Part shown: in pieces, positions 10,001-22,000 of the stretch
Layout of the letters: every line of letters starts with the position of its first letter
Position numbering within the stretch: position 1 is the first letter of the stretch
Assembly (NCBI GenBank): GCA_023362775.1
Contig: JALMGJ010000003.1
Span: 75,315,355-75,379,354, forward strand
Direction: 5' to 3'
Length of the DNA stretch: 64,000 bases
DNA from: Charina bottae
Lineage: Eukaryota > Chordata > Lepidosauria > Squamata > Charinaidae
The notes under the pieces: model-generated
Database searches by the model: none
Seen by the model: the letters and a program-made list of their open reading frames with translations, nothing else
Told to the model about the DNA's origin: nothing
Translations under genes and position numbers: made by a program

Positions 10001-13000
10001 AATCATTTTCAGTATTAAATTAAATTAAATTAATAAATATTATATTAATTGCTTTAGTCAATTGAAAGCCAGACATTTCCTGTTCAGCATTAGGGTCAAC
10101 AGTCTTAGGAAATTATGTCTCTCTTCTGCTTTAATTTTCTATATATAGAAAAGGTATGTTTTCTGCTTCAGTGGAACAAAGATGGATTTCCTCCATTTTA
10201 CAATCACAATCATCACCATTCATTTCTATATAAATGCAGAGGCATCTTTTCAGGGAATGACTCAAATAAAACCACTGTTTTACCTACAGATGTTTCATTT
10301 CACTTCAGCAAGGAATATAAAATCACAGGCAAAAAGTTATCTCTTACCAGTACGTTTTTAAGTTTGATGTCTCTATGAACAAGCCCCTGGCTATGAAGAA
10401 AACGAATCCCTTCAACTACATCCAGTGCAATCTGTAATCTTGTCTCCAGTGTCAAACCAGCCTAAGTGAAAAGAAAACACTCTTTTAACAATTTCTTAAT
10501 GGGATTAGTACCTCCAACTATTAAGAAGAGATTCTCGTATATGAGGTTTTCTAATGAAAAAGTTCCCTTAGGAAAATGGCTTCCTCCCAGAAGTTTATTT
10601 GAAGGGGTCACAGCATGATTCTGCTTGTACTATTCTACTTCATTCTGCTAGGCTGAATTTGACAATACTAACTGGAAGCAGCTCTGTTACATGCCTTCTT
10701 TTCTCTTTCCCAGGCCCAAAACAAACCTTGGTTATTTCATGATAGTCCATGTTGAGTGCTACCTACCACTCAACCTACATAAAAATGACCAAAACTATCA
10801 TTCATTCATTCATTCATTCATAAATAAATACACACACACACACACACACGATATAAAAAGTCTACACACCCGTTAAAATGCCAGGTTTTTGAGATGTAAA
10901 AAAATCAGACCAAAATAAATCACTTCAAAATTTTTTCCAAAATTGACTGATATTTGGAATTATGGCCAAAAAGTTCAACCTCGGTCTCATTAGACCATAA
11001 CACATTTTCCCACATGCTTTTATCAGACTTGATGTAGGTTTTTGCAAAATGTAGCCAGGCTTGGATGGTTTTTTTTGAACTTTTCGGCCATAATTCCAAA
11101 CAGTATGTTTGGTGCAAAAACAACACTGTGCATCACCAAAAGTGCACCATACCCACAGTGAGGCATGGTGGCGGCAGCATTATGCTTTGGGGCTGCTTTT
11201 CTTCAGCTGGAACTGGGGCTTTAGTCAAGGTGGAGGGAATTATGAAGAGTTCCAAATATCAGTCAATTCTGGCACAAAACCGTCAGGCCTCAGCTAAAAT
11301 GCTGAATTTGAAGAGGAATTTTACCTTTCAACATGACAATGACCCAAAGCATGCCTCCAAATCAACAAAAGAATGGCTTCACCAGAAGAAGATCAAAGTT
11401 TTGGAATGGCCCAGCCAGAGCCCAGACCTGAATCCAATTGAAAATCTGTGGGGTGACCTGAAGAGGGCTGTGCACAGGAGATGCCCTTGCAATCTGATAG
11501 ATTTGGAGCGCTTCTACAAGGAAGAGTAGGCAAAGATTCCCAAGGCAAGATGTGCCATGCTGATAGACTCCTACCCCAAAAGACTGAATGCTGTCATAAA
11601 ATCAAAAGGTGCTTCAACAAAGTATTAGTTTAAGGGTGTGCACACTTATGCAACCACGTTATTCTAGTTTTTTTATTTTTCCCCCTAAAACAGGGGTCGG
11701 CAAACTTTTTTTGCCGGGAGCCATTTTGACATGCTCGTGCACATTTTGAAGTGCTCGAGAGCCAGGGGGCGGGGTTTGCGGGCGGGGGCCAATCGCGTGG
11801 AAGGGGGAGGGGTTTGCGGGCGGGAGCCAATCGCGTGGAAGGGGGCGGGTTTTGCGGGCGGGAGCCAATCACATGGAAGGGGGCGGGGTTTGCGGGCGGG
11901 GGCCAATTGCGCACACTTAGGGCCTGCTGCCGCCATGCCCGCTGCAGTGCCCGCCGCCGCCATGCCCGCTGCCACGACTGCGCAGGCGGAGCTGCCTGCC
12001 TGGCACTCAGGCACTCCGGCTGGGGTGCAGCGGGACGGGAGCATCGCCGGCGGCCCGCGAGGACCGGCCAGGGAAGGCACGCGGGCAGAGCTCCCGTCCC
12101 GCTGCACCCCAGCCGGAGCGCCCGAGTGCCAGGCAGGCAGCTCCGCCCGCGTGCCTTCCCTGGCCGGTCCTCGCGGGCCGCCGGCGATGCTCCCGTCCCG
12201 CTGCACCCCAGCCGGAACGCCCGAGTGCCAGGCAGGCAGCTCCGCCCGCCCGCCTTCCCTGGCCGGTCAAGATCCCTTCCCCGCCCCCAGCAGAACCAAA
12301 TATGTTAAAAAGTGGGTAGGTAAAGCACGCTCGCGTAAACATCCTGGTTCCTTCATGATCAGTTGAGCAGCAGCCACGCAGCAGCAGGAAGCGGGCGTCT
12401 TCGACAAATTGCTCTGGAAGGGGGCGGGGGAGGTTTGGAAGAAGAAGGGAAAGAGAGGCTCGACTGCTCCAGTCGCTTCTCTTCCAGAGCCGCTCACGCC
12501 CCCAGTCCAGGCAAAGTAAAGCTGGTGGGGAATCCAGCGCGGGAGCGGGGTTTGCGGGCGGGAGCCAATTGCGCACACTTAGGGCTGTGGGGTGGAAATG
12601 TGCTGCTTTTGCACGGAGAAAAAGAGTAAGCAGAGCAGCAAGGAAGAGGTTAAGGCAGGGCTTTCCAAACTTTTGCCGTTGGTGACACACCAACGGCCAG
12701 CCCACAAAAACCTGGAAGCACCGGCGGCGGTGCTTCCAGGTTGTCGCTGCGGCGGCAACGGCTGCCCCTTCAAAAGGGCAGGCTCCGGGGACCCCGAAAA
12801 TGCCCTCGGTTCCGGCAGGGAGGCAAAAATCGCGCGTGCATGCCGGGCTTCCCGACGCACAGCTGATTGGCGCGGTGGGGGGGGAACGGGGTGGAAATTC
12901 TCTGTGCTGATCAGCTGTGCGCCGGGAAGCCCCGCAGCGTGCGCGCGCGATTTTTGCCTCCCTGCTGGAACCGAGGGCATTTTCGGGGTCCCCAGAGCCT

Positions 13001-16000
13001 GCTCTTCCAAAGGGGCAGCGGCAGCAGCGGCGTCCTGGAACCCGGAAGCACTGATGGCCCACCACCGCCGCTGCCCCTTCGAAAGGGCAGACTCCGGGGA
13101 CCCCGAAAATGCCCTCGGTTCCGGCAGGGAGGCAAAAATCGCGCGTGCAGGCTGCCGGGCTTCCCGACGCACAGCTGATTGGCGTGGAGAATTTCCACTC
13201 CGGGTGGCCAGGCAGCGCGCGCGCACGCGATTTTCACCTCCCTGCCAGAACCGAGGGCATTTTCATCAGCGCTTCCGGCTTGTCACGCGACACACTTGGG
13301 GGCCCCCGGCGACACAGTATTGTGTCGACACACAGTTTGGAAAGCCCTGGGTTAAGGCGATGGGCAAGTGCCCGTCGTCAAGATGGCTGCCGGAGACGGA
13401 GGCTTCCAAACTCTCGCGAGACTGTGTGAAGCCCGTCCCCGGAGGAAAAAGAGAGGCTGGGCCTAGGCGGTTGCCAGGGGTATGTCCACAGCCACGCACA
13501 CCATGCCCGCTGCCGCGCCTGCCCCGCCACACTCGCTGCCGCGCCTGCCCCGCCACACTCGCTGCCGCGCCTGCCCCCGCCACACTCGCTGCCGCGCCTG
13601 CCCCCGCCACGCCCGCCATGCCTGCCTGCGGAAGAGCCACACTCAAGGGGCCAAAGAGCCGCATTTGGCTCGCGAGCCGCCATTTCCGACCCTTGCCCTA
13701 AAAGATTTCAGTTTGTTTTTCAATTGAATTGTACAGCTTGTATGTTATATTAAAGGTGGAAAAAAATCTGAAGTGATTTATCTTGGTCTGATTTTTTTAC
13801 ATCTCAAAAACCTGGCATTTTAACAGAGGTGTGTTGACTTTTTATATCCACTGTACGTACATACACACACACACATTCATTCAGGGAAGTCTATATTTGC
13901 AATAAGAGGAAGAAGGAAAAGACTTCAAAGACAGCCCTATGAGAACTGAGCATGCTCAGCAGCCATCTGAGGCAACTGAATGTTGAAGGTAGCTGCTGAA
14001 AAGTAAGATGGAGTTAACTGCTTTTTGGAATCCCTGAGACAATAGTGTGGGGGAAATTATGGTCTCCTGCTTGCACTTAGCAGAAGGTTCTAGGAGATAA
14101 GAGAGGAAGAACACCATTTTTTCCCCTCTGTCCCATTCCTCAATATAATAGTGATATCCGATTATTTAGCACAATGGGGGGGAAATATAGGGACTAGAAA
14201 ATAAAAATGTTGCTTTTTCACTTCTCACATGAGTCCTAAATAGCCTTATTAAATTCCCATTTACTGACTGGCTGGACATAAGCAGGAAACATTCTTAGAT
14301 GGCTCCACTATGATTGATATTCTTGCTCTCTCCACAGGGTTGGTATATTTTAAACTTTTTTGAGAATATTCTTTTTAATAATCATTTTTATCTTTTTATG
14401 ATTATTGGTTTTTATTTATTCACTGCTTTTATCTAATTGTTGTATGCCTCCCAGAGTCACCTTGCAATAAATAAATTAACAAACATGGAGTGCTAATCTA
14501 ATCTAAACCAAAAATAATCTAATCAAATCAAATCTAAACCAAAACAAAACAAACCATACATACCATACAAGCAAACATACATACATACAAAACCACACTT
14601 TTGAGTGGAAAGGGTTACATGGAGGTGAGAGCTACCACACAGAGTCACTAGTTACATAGACATTTCATTTTCTTCAAAACGGTTCCTCCTTACCTTTAAT
14701 CCTGTATAGAGGTCTCTGTGTAATTGTTCCATTATCAGTAAAACAGCAATGCTGGAACCTCCCCCATAGCTATAATCTATCACTGATCCATGAAGGTCTA
14801 CCAGCCGCTCATGCTTTGGCAGTGATCTAGAAGGCGTGTCAAAAAATAAGACTAAAGTGGTAATTCTGCCTATTCTATTTCTCAGGAAACGACAATTACT
14901 ATCAAAAGAAGTGAAGCATAATTAGCAGTTTTTCTTAGAACATTTTAGGATAGTTTTTTCTTCAACCCATACTTCTAGGAATATGCACTTAGTTTAAAAC
15001 ATTATTTTCAATCTGTGTTAAGATGAAAAGATTACAGATACTTAACTATTCTAACTATGAAAATGTGCAAACTACAGCAAATCTGCTAAAAGATTTGATG
15101 CCTCTTTTCACCTAGATCTACTCATCTTGATACTAGTTTGGCAGATATCTCTTGATTATTTCCTGCTCATTAACAAAAGAATGTAATTGTACCCACCTCA
15201 TATAGTGAAATTCCAGTGCAAGATCATTCCAGTGCTTCTCATCTGGTGGAACAACAGATTTGAGCGCACATGGGAAGTGTCCCCCCCAGGCATTACATAG
15301 GTACACCACTCCATATTGCCCTCGGCCCAATTCACGGCCTAGTTTTGGTTTACCTGAAAGAAATAACTACTTTATCAAAGTAAAGTATTTTCTATGGTCC
15401 TTTCTGGTAGCATGCATTCTTCAAGTTTCATTAACTTTAATGCTGTGATTGGAATAATATTAATTTCTCTTTCAATACATACAATATATAATACCAAAAG
15501 GGGTATACTGAATCAGGTATAGTCAAATATAATATTGATATAACGTAAAGGTTATCTGCTTCCTGGCATCTGCACTGTTATTTGGTTTGAATTTTGAAAT
15601 ATATTCCTTTATCTCCTGTTTTTATCATGTCATGCTGTGTTTTTAGTTTTATTACGTTTTCAATAGCTGCTCTGAAACTTAGTAAAAAACACAGCAAGCT
15701 ATATGCACAATATTTCAAATCCTGTTCTACTTTGCTTTCGCTACTATTTCCAGGTCTCAATATTAGGTCTAGAGTTATCCTTCTGCAAACTAAAGGGGTT
15801 TTTTGGTTACACAATGCCTCCTACTGGAGGAAGAGGGAGAAAGTGATTTTCTGATTTCTGCCAGTACCCTTCCAGAACGTGGAAACAGTAGACTGTGGGG
15901 GGGAGGGGGGGAGCACAATTTCCCCAATCCTGTAGAAAGAATCTTGGGAGTGAAATTTCATTAATAAACACTCTAGACTTAAGCCTAAGCATTTTATATG

Positions 16001-19000
16001 TTGTGAGATCTACCTATGCCTCTTAATGAAAATTAAATGTGTGGAGTCCATGGTGCTCTCTGAGCCTTGTTGTTTTCTTGCAGACGTTTCATTGCCAGGC
16101 TAGGCAACACCTTCAGTGCGAAAAGGGAGTGGAACTTGCTCTCTGTTTATATACCCTGGCTTGTCCTGCTTGTGTTGGTGGGGGTGTTGTACTCTCCTTG
16201 GTAGTACCTTGATTGGGCTGTTGTTTGCTGCTTGGTTGACTGCCTGAGTTAATAGTTCCTTGATTAGGGTCTATTGTGTTGTTTGATTGCTCCTTTGCTG
16301 CTAATCTTGCTGTTAATCTTTGCCTATCTTGTTGATTGCTGGCAAGGTGGTGTTCTGGTCTTCTGGCTTTTCTATTGTCTCTTATGAATGATATGTAAAT
16401 ATTGTTTACCTCTATGTGTCTGTTGATGGCTGCTTTGTCTGAGTGCCAAGCTTCCAGGAATTCTCTAGCATTTTTAGATTTAGCTTGGTTTAAGATGCTC
16501 ACATTTTCCCAGTTGAAAGTATGGTTAAGTCTGTCCATGTGTTGTGAGATTAAGGAGTTTTCATCATGTCTTCTGACTGCTAGTTGGTGTTCATGGATGC
16601 ATTCTGCTAGTCTTCTGCCAGTCTGCCCTACATAGTGGCTGTTACAGTCCTTACACTGTATGTTGTAGATAACTCCTGTTTTTTCTTCTTCGGCTACTGG
16701 GTCTTTTGGTTTACTTACGATGTTCTGAAGGGTTTTGGTTGGTTTGTGTGCTACGGTGATGCCATGTGGTTGTAACAGTCTATTAGTAGTTTCTGAGATG
16801 TTTCTGATGTATGGCAGTGTAATCCTTTTCATAGCTTCTGTTGGTTTTGCTGTGGTGGGTCGAGTGGCCAGGCACTTTTTGATAAAGTTGCGTGGATATC
16901 CATTTTGCTGGAAGATGCTATATAAGTGGTCTATTTCCTTTTTCTGGTGTTCTGGGTTGCTGCAGTGCGTTTGTGCTCATCTGAATAGTGTTCTTACACA
17001 GCTCCTCTTGTGGGAGGTAGGGTTATTGCTTTGGTAGTGGAGCATTTGGTTAGTGTGGGTAGATTTCCGGTAGACTTGTGTTTCTAGAATGCCATCATTT
17101 CCTCTACTGATGAGGATGTCCAAGAAGGGTAGTGTGTTGTTGTTTTCTTCTTCCCTTGTGAATTTTATTCCTTTTAAAATGTTGTTGATGGTTTCATGTG
17201 TTTCCTTCAGTTGATCCTTTTTTATTATGACGAAGGTGTCATCTATATACCGGATCCATACTTTGGGTTGTATGTGTGGGAGTGCTATCCTTTCTAGACG
17301 TTGCCTTACTATCTCTGCTATGAGTCCTGAGAGTGGTGATCCCATAGGTGTTCCTTTGATTTGTTGGTATATTTGTCCATCAAACTGAAAGTATGTGGTG
17401 AGGCAGGAACGCTGTTACCTACCCACTGAACTGGTACCTATTAATCTACTTGCATTTGCATGCTTTCAAATTGCTAGGTTGGCAAGAGCTGGGGCGAGTG
17501 CAGCTCACTCCGTCACGCGGCGCTCGGGTCTCGAACCGCTGGCCTTCCGATTGACAAGCCTGGCGTCTTAACCACTGAGCCATCGAGCCCCTTTTACATA
17601 TATGTATATAATATATATATGTATGTAAGAGACTCAGCTGCCCAACACAAATAGCTACCACTGGCAAAGGAGTAGCATAGATTAAAGCAACTATGCAAGC
17701 CATGGGCTCAACTTAGATATCAGCCAACCTGGGCTATGATTCATTTAAAATATATAATTACTAATTGCATGAATGCTATTTCTGTCTAGAGTCAGAATTA
17801 AAACATTAGCCTTCTAAATCATGGTGACCTCTAAATTCTCTAATCATGCCAGTCACTATGTATACATAATATAAACAAAGCACCATCTACTTGTTGTAGT
17901 GGCAACGTGGAAGCCATTGTATTTCGAGGAGTTTAAGTGACATATTTTGATTTTTCTCCTTCACACAAAGAAGCTTAGAGTTTATTTTTAATTACACTAA
18001 TGTTTAGCTGGCTGGCTTTTTATTTCTGTTTGAAATGTGGAGGAGAAGAGAAAACCCCAAGATTGTTTTTGTTAAGCACTAGCTTATCTGTATAGTTTCC
18101 CAGGCTCTTGGATTAAACAGGTGCTCCAGACCCTGGGAACTATCCAGTCAAGGTCAGATCCTGCAGCCTCAGTACCATGGAAACAGGGTCAAGAGGTTTT
18201 AGGGCCAGACTTTGATAAAAACCTTAGGATTGCCTTTTGAGTTGGGGAGCTTCTGCACATACCTGAGCACTGGGTGCTGTGGATACTGAGCCACCCTGGG
18301 GTATCTCGGCTGTCCTTATTAGCTCCTGGCAGCCTATGGAGATAGGGTTTCAACTTGCTTGGTATGTAATGATTTTCCTTTCTTTATGCTATGCTTTTTA
18401 TGCTTCTGTTTAATCTGCCTAAACTGTGTTTCTGGTTAAACTGTGTTTCTGTTTAAATTTGTTTGCTTAAGTTTATAATAAAGCTTAAACTCTCTTTATC
18501 CACTGGTGCAGGGCTTTCCAAACTGTGTGTCGCGACACACTACTGTGTCGCCTGGGGCCCCCAAGTGTATCGCGCGACAACCCGGAAGTGCCGATGGTGT
18601 ACCGCTGCGGCAGCAGGCCATCAGCGCTTCCGGGTTGGCACGTGACATACCAGGACGACGACGACGCAGTGCGCAAAAACCCAAAAGCACGGCGACGGCA
18701 ACCTGAAAGCCCCACCACTGGCACTTCTGGGGTTTTGCGCGCCGCAGCTGCGCTTCCAGGTTTTTGCGCGCCGGCCGTTGGTGTGTCGCCAATGGCAAAA
18801 GTTTGGAAAGCCCTGCACTGGTGTGTTTATTGTCTCTGAATCTAAAAGAACCAATTGTCTGAGCACCTGATCATTGCTTGGACACTTGGCAGAACACTTG
18901 TAAAATTGAAATGTTTTAGGAGAAAATGAAGCCAAGCCATTAATAAATAAAAAAAGAGCCATGACAATGCTCACCATGTAACAAAACATCTTGCAGGGAC

Positions 19001-22000
19001 CTGCTTTCCAGTGAGAGACGGGCAAGGCGAGGGGCATGGTCTTTCCGCACCTTCAACCAAAGATCCTCTGTTTTCTCAAGCCTGCCGGAATGGCCAGCCT
19101 CTAGCTAACAAAAAAATGGTCAAGTATAACTACATCTTTGCCATCCTACAGATCATATCTAGGTAGATTACTCACACATTATTCTACTTCCTATCATATT
19201 AAAAAATTAAACAGGGTCCCAATATAATAGTGGTTTGTTTGGAATAATTTCCATAAGAACTTTCTAGAACATTGTTCTTTTCCAAACCATTCTTTTTTTA
19301 AAAAATCTGTTCAATAACCTTTTAGTTTCAAAATTGTTATTAGATATCAATAATGCATTGTTTCCAATGTTGGAGAATTGGTACAGAAATTCCTTCCTGA
19401 AATACAGAGAATGCAAGTGCACCAACTGCTTCTAAAGTTACTAATGGGTTCCTATGAAGTGCTCATTCCTTCTTTGTTCTTAACAGCTATTTAGCATATA
19501 CATAACACAACAGCTATTTACACATACCTACATGCACTCTTGTATTGCCTGGGATTGTTTATTATAATTAATAATCTACTCAGGCATTTGCTCATTCCAT
19601 ATTTGATAAGATAACCTCAGACTACAATAGTCTAGCAATTCAATGTCTATTGCCTGCCTTCAGTCTTCACTAGATTTCACTAACTGCTTGGTTCCATCCT
19701 TTTAAAAGGATTTTAGTCCTAGAAATGGAAATTCTATAATTAAGAATCTATAATGGATTGACAATGAATTTTCCTTAGACTGCAATAGGTCTTTAAGATC
19801 AAATAAATTAGTAATAAATGGAATTAGCCAGTGTGAGCACAAAAACATGGGGAGTGAGGGGTGAATTTGTTCAGCCTGCCTGGGAGAATGTTTGGAAGAA
19901 TTCTGATTAAAAGAATATGACGGTGACAGTGAGCAAGTTATGAGAAGTGCAGTATAAAATGGAATTATCTCTCACTTCCATACAACACAGTTTGTTTCTG
20001 CCCAACCGCAGAACCAACAGCAATGAGTACTGAATCAATGTGGACTGAACTATACAAGTGAGTGATTGGTAAAAAGAAAGTTGAGGTGTTTTGTCATAGA
20101 AAATGAACAAGAATTAAATTCTAAAACAAATACATGAAAGAAGAGTGAACCAGTCAAGAGGAAGGAAGAGCAAGCCCAAAAACGTAAGGGTCAGATGGGA
20201 GTTTATGAGATCCTGAACAAAAGAGAAATGAAAAGTTTAAAGAACAGGCAATGTATGATGCAGTGCATAGACGTAGCAGAAACAAGGAAAGTTTATGAAC
20301 AGAAGGTATGGAAGGGTATAGTAAATGGTTCAATGTAAAATCAATTTATCAATGTAAAATCTATATTTTTCTTATTTGGTATCTCTAATTTCTTATGCTC
20401 AGTATTTCTTACTCCCCTTCTATGCTTTGCATATTGTTGTTTACATTCAAAGGGAGTAGCCTGATAGATATGCATTTATGTGTGAAGTTGTATTACTTAC
20501 ACAAATTAACTGTGATCTTTCTAAAGTTATCAGATTGAGTTGCCCATATTCATCTTAATTTAAATATATTACTTTCCCTATGTGGTCCCAAAAATCCTTC
20601 TGTATTGCAAAATTGTTGTTGCACAATTTCCTGTGAGGACCCCAAAATTTCCTCCAGGGACCCCGAAAATGCCCTGTTCCGGCAGGGAGGCAAAAAGCCT
20701 CCCCGCGCTTGTGCGCGCACACTGCTGGCCTTTCCGGTGCTCAGCTGATTTGGGGGGGCCGGGGTGTAAATTCTCCCCGCCAATCAGCTGAGTGCTGGAA
20801 CTCGGCAGCGCGCATGTGTGCGCGCGGGGAGGCTTTTTGCCTCCCTGCCGGAACAGAGGGCATTTTCGGGGTCCCTGGAGCCTGCCCTTTTAAAGGGGCA
20901 GCGGCAGCAGCGGCACTGCCCCTTCGAAAGGGCAGGCTCCGGGGACCCCAAAAATGCCCTCGGTTCCGGCAGGGAGGCAAAAAGCCTTGCCGCGCGCACA
21001 CGCTGCTGGGATTCCCAGCACAGCTGATGGGGGCCGGGGTGGAAATTGAGCGCCGGAAAGCACAGCAACGTGCGCACGTGCATGGTGAGGCTTTTTGCCT
21101 CCCTGCCGGAACTGAGGGCATTTTTGGGGTTCCAGGAGCCTGCCCTTTCGAAGAGGCAGCCGCTGCCGCCACGGCAACCCGAAGCACCGCCGCTGGCACT
21201 TTTGGTTTTTGCGCCGCACTGGCCGCGGTGCTTCCAGGTTTTTCTGGGCCGGCCGTTGGTGTGTCACCAACAGCAAAAGTTTGGAAAGCCCTGTTCTAAT
21301 ATGTCTATTAATATAACAAATAACCCAATAACCACACTCCAAGTAGGCTAAAAATCCCACTCTCTGCACATAACATCACCAGTTTACCAGCATTATGTCC
21401 TATGGTCTTTGGCTGCCAAACGTAATTTTAGAACATGTGAAATACAGTTGTCTACTTGAAAAAATTAGAAGTAATTATCCTTTGGACAGCAGACAATAGG
21501 CAGCATCTTCTTCCAACCTCCATTTCCAGCTTCTGCCCATCCCCCTATCTTTGGAGCACAGTTGTAGCTACTCCTTTAATGTGGCCCTAGGTACAATGCA
21601 TAATAACAAATGCAATAGTGTTTATTCCCTGGTAACTTTTAAGAGTTGGCAAATGAGCACCACAGTATCACTTCCATTTCACCCATTTTAATGGCTAGAA
21701 TAAACAGCTGCAACACCACACAGTCCTCCAGTTCAATGGAATTAGCCCAGTTGTGCTTTTACAGCTGTATCTCCAATTCTTAAAAGGACCAGAAGAGATA
21801 AGCTGGTGTCAAGGTGTTCCTTATGATGCCAAAAAATGGAGAGATAATCAACAGTTGTCTTTCATATTACTTGAAAAGCTGAGATTAACTTTGCTAATTC
21901 ATGTTCTTTAGAGTTCCTTTTACATCAAACTGACCTGTCGCAAAGAGGCAGCAAAAGCTTCATGAGAACTATTTAGCCTTGTTCGGAACTGACTGCAGAT

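Larger units (their letters stand above)
9175..10010 (+). mobile_element. Old CR1-type LINE fragment, interrupted by two hAT elements
   Basis: Weak CR1 ORF2 homology is recognisable in pieces. 9240-9320 has a TATTGCAACATGCTCTACAT block, corresponding to the DYCNALYMG region. After the hAT at 9445-9671, 9680-9767 resembles the CGGGATCTG-type region. After the MITE at 9768-9880, 9881-9995 has the CTTTTCGAAAAGCTGTAAAGAC region, corresponding to the FRKxLKTWL tail. The order of insertion follows: the LINE is oldest and both hAT elements came later. Confidence 0.5.
11691..13695. mobile_element. GC-rich hAT element (hAT-A), TSD CCCTAAAA, containing a nested hAT
   Basis: The left end is CAGGGGTCGGCAAACTTTTT and the right end is CATTTCCGACCCTTG. 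The 8-bp duplication CCCTAAAA lies exactly on both sides (11683-11690 and 13696-13703), so the insertion into the Tc1 element is certain. The interior has four tandem ~39-bp units, a long inverted-repeat region (11988-12270), and CTGCCGCGCCTGCCCCGCC-type units near 13515-13610. No transposase is visible; long open frames here are products of the high GC content. It was itself hit by hAT-B (12656-13349). Confidence 0.92.
10850..13853 (+). mobile_element. Tc1-like transposon, split by a nested hAT and internally rearranged
   Basis: The terminal inverted repeats are about 90 bases long: GATATAAAAAGTCTACACAC at 10850 against the reverse complement of the segment ending at 13853 (reads GATATAAAAAGTCAACACAC). 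They share the core TTAAAATGCCAGGTTTTTGA. The right end is followed by TA. Transposase remains are on the plus strand at about 11065-11529 ([52 protein letters not shown]). About 2 kb of the span (11691-13695) is a later hAT insertion. The transposase N-terminus is missing and one segment is inverted (10941-11070), so the element is dead. It lies in DSTYK intron 9. Confidence 0.88.

Noticed and set aside
11731..13701. Long open frames on both strands (up to 369 codons) in the GC-rich block
   Set aside because: They arise from high GC content with few stops, occur in several frames at once, cross the borders of two different transposons, and show no domain.
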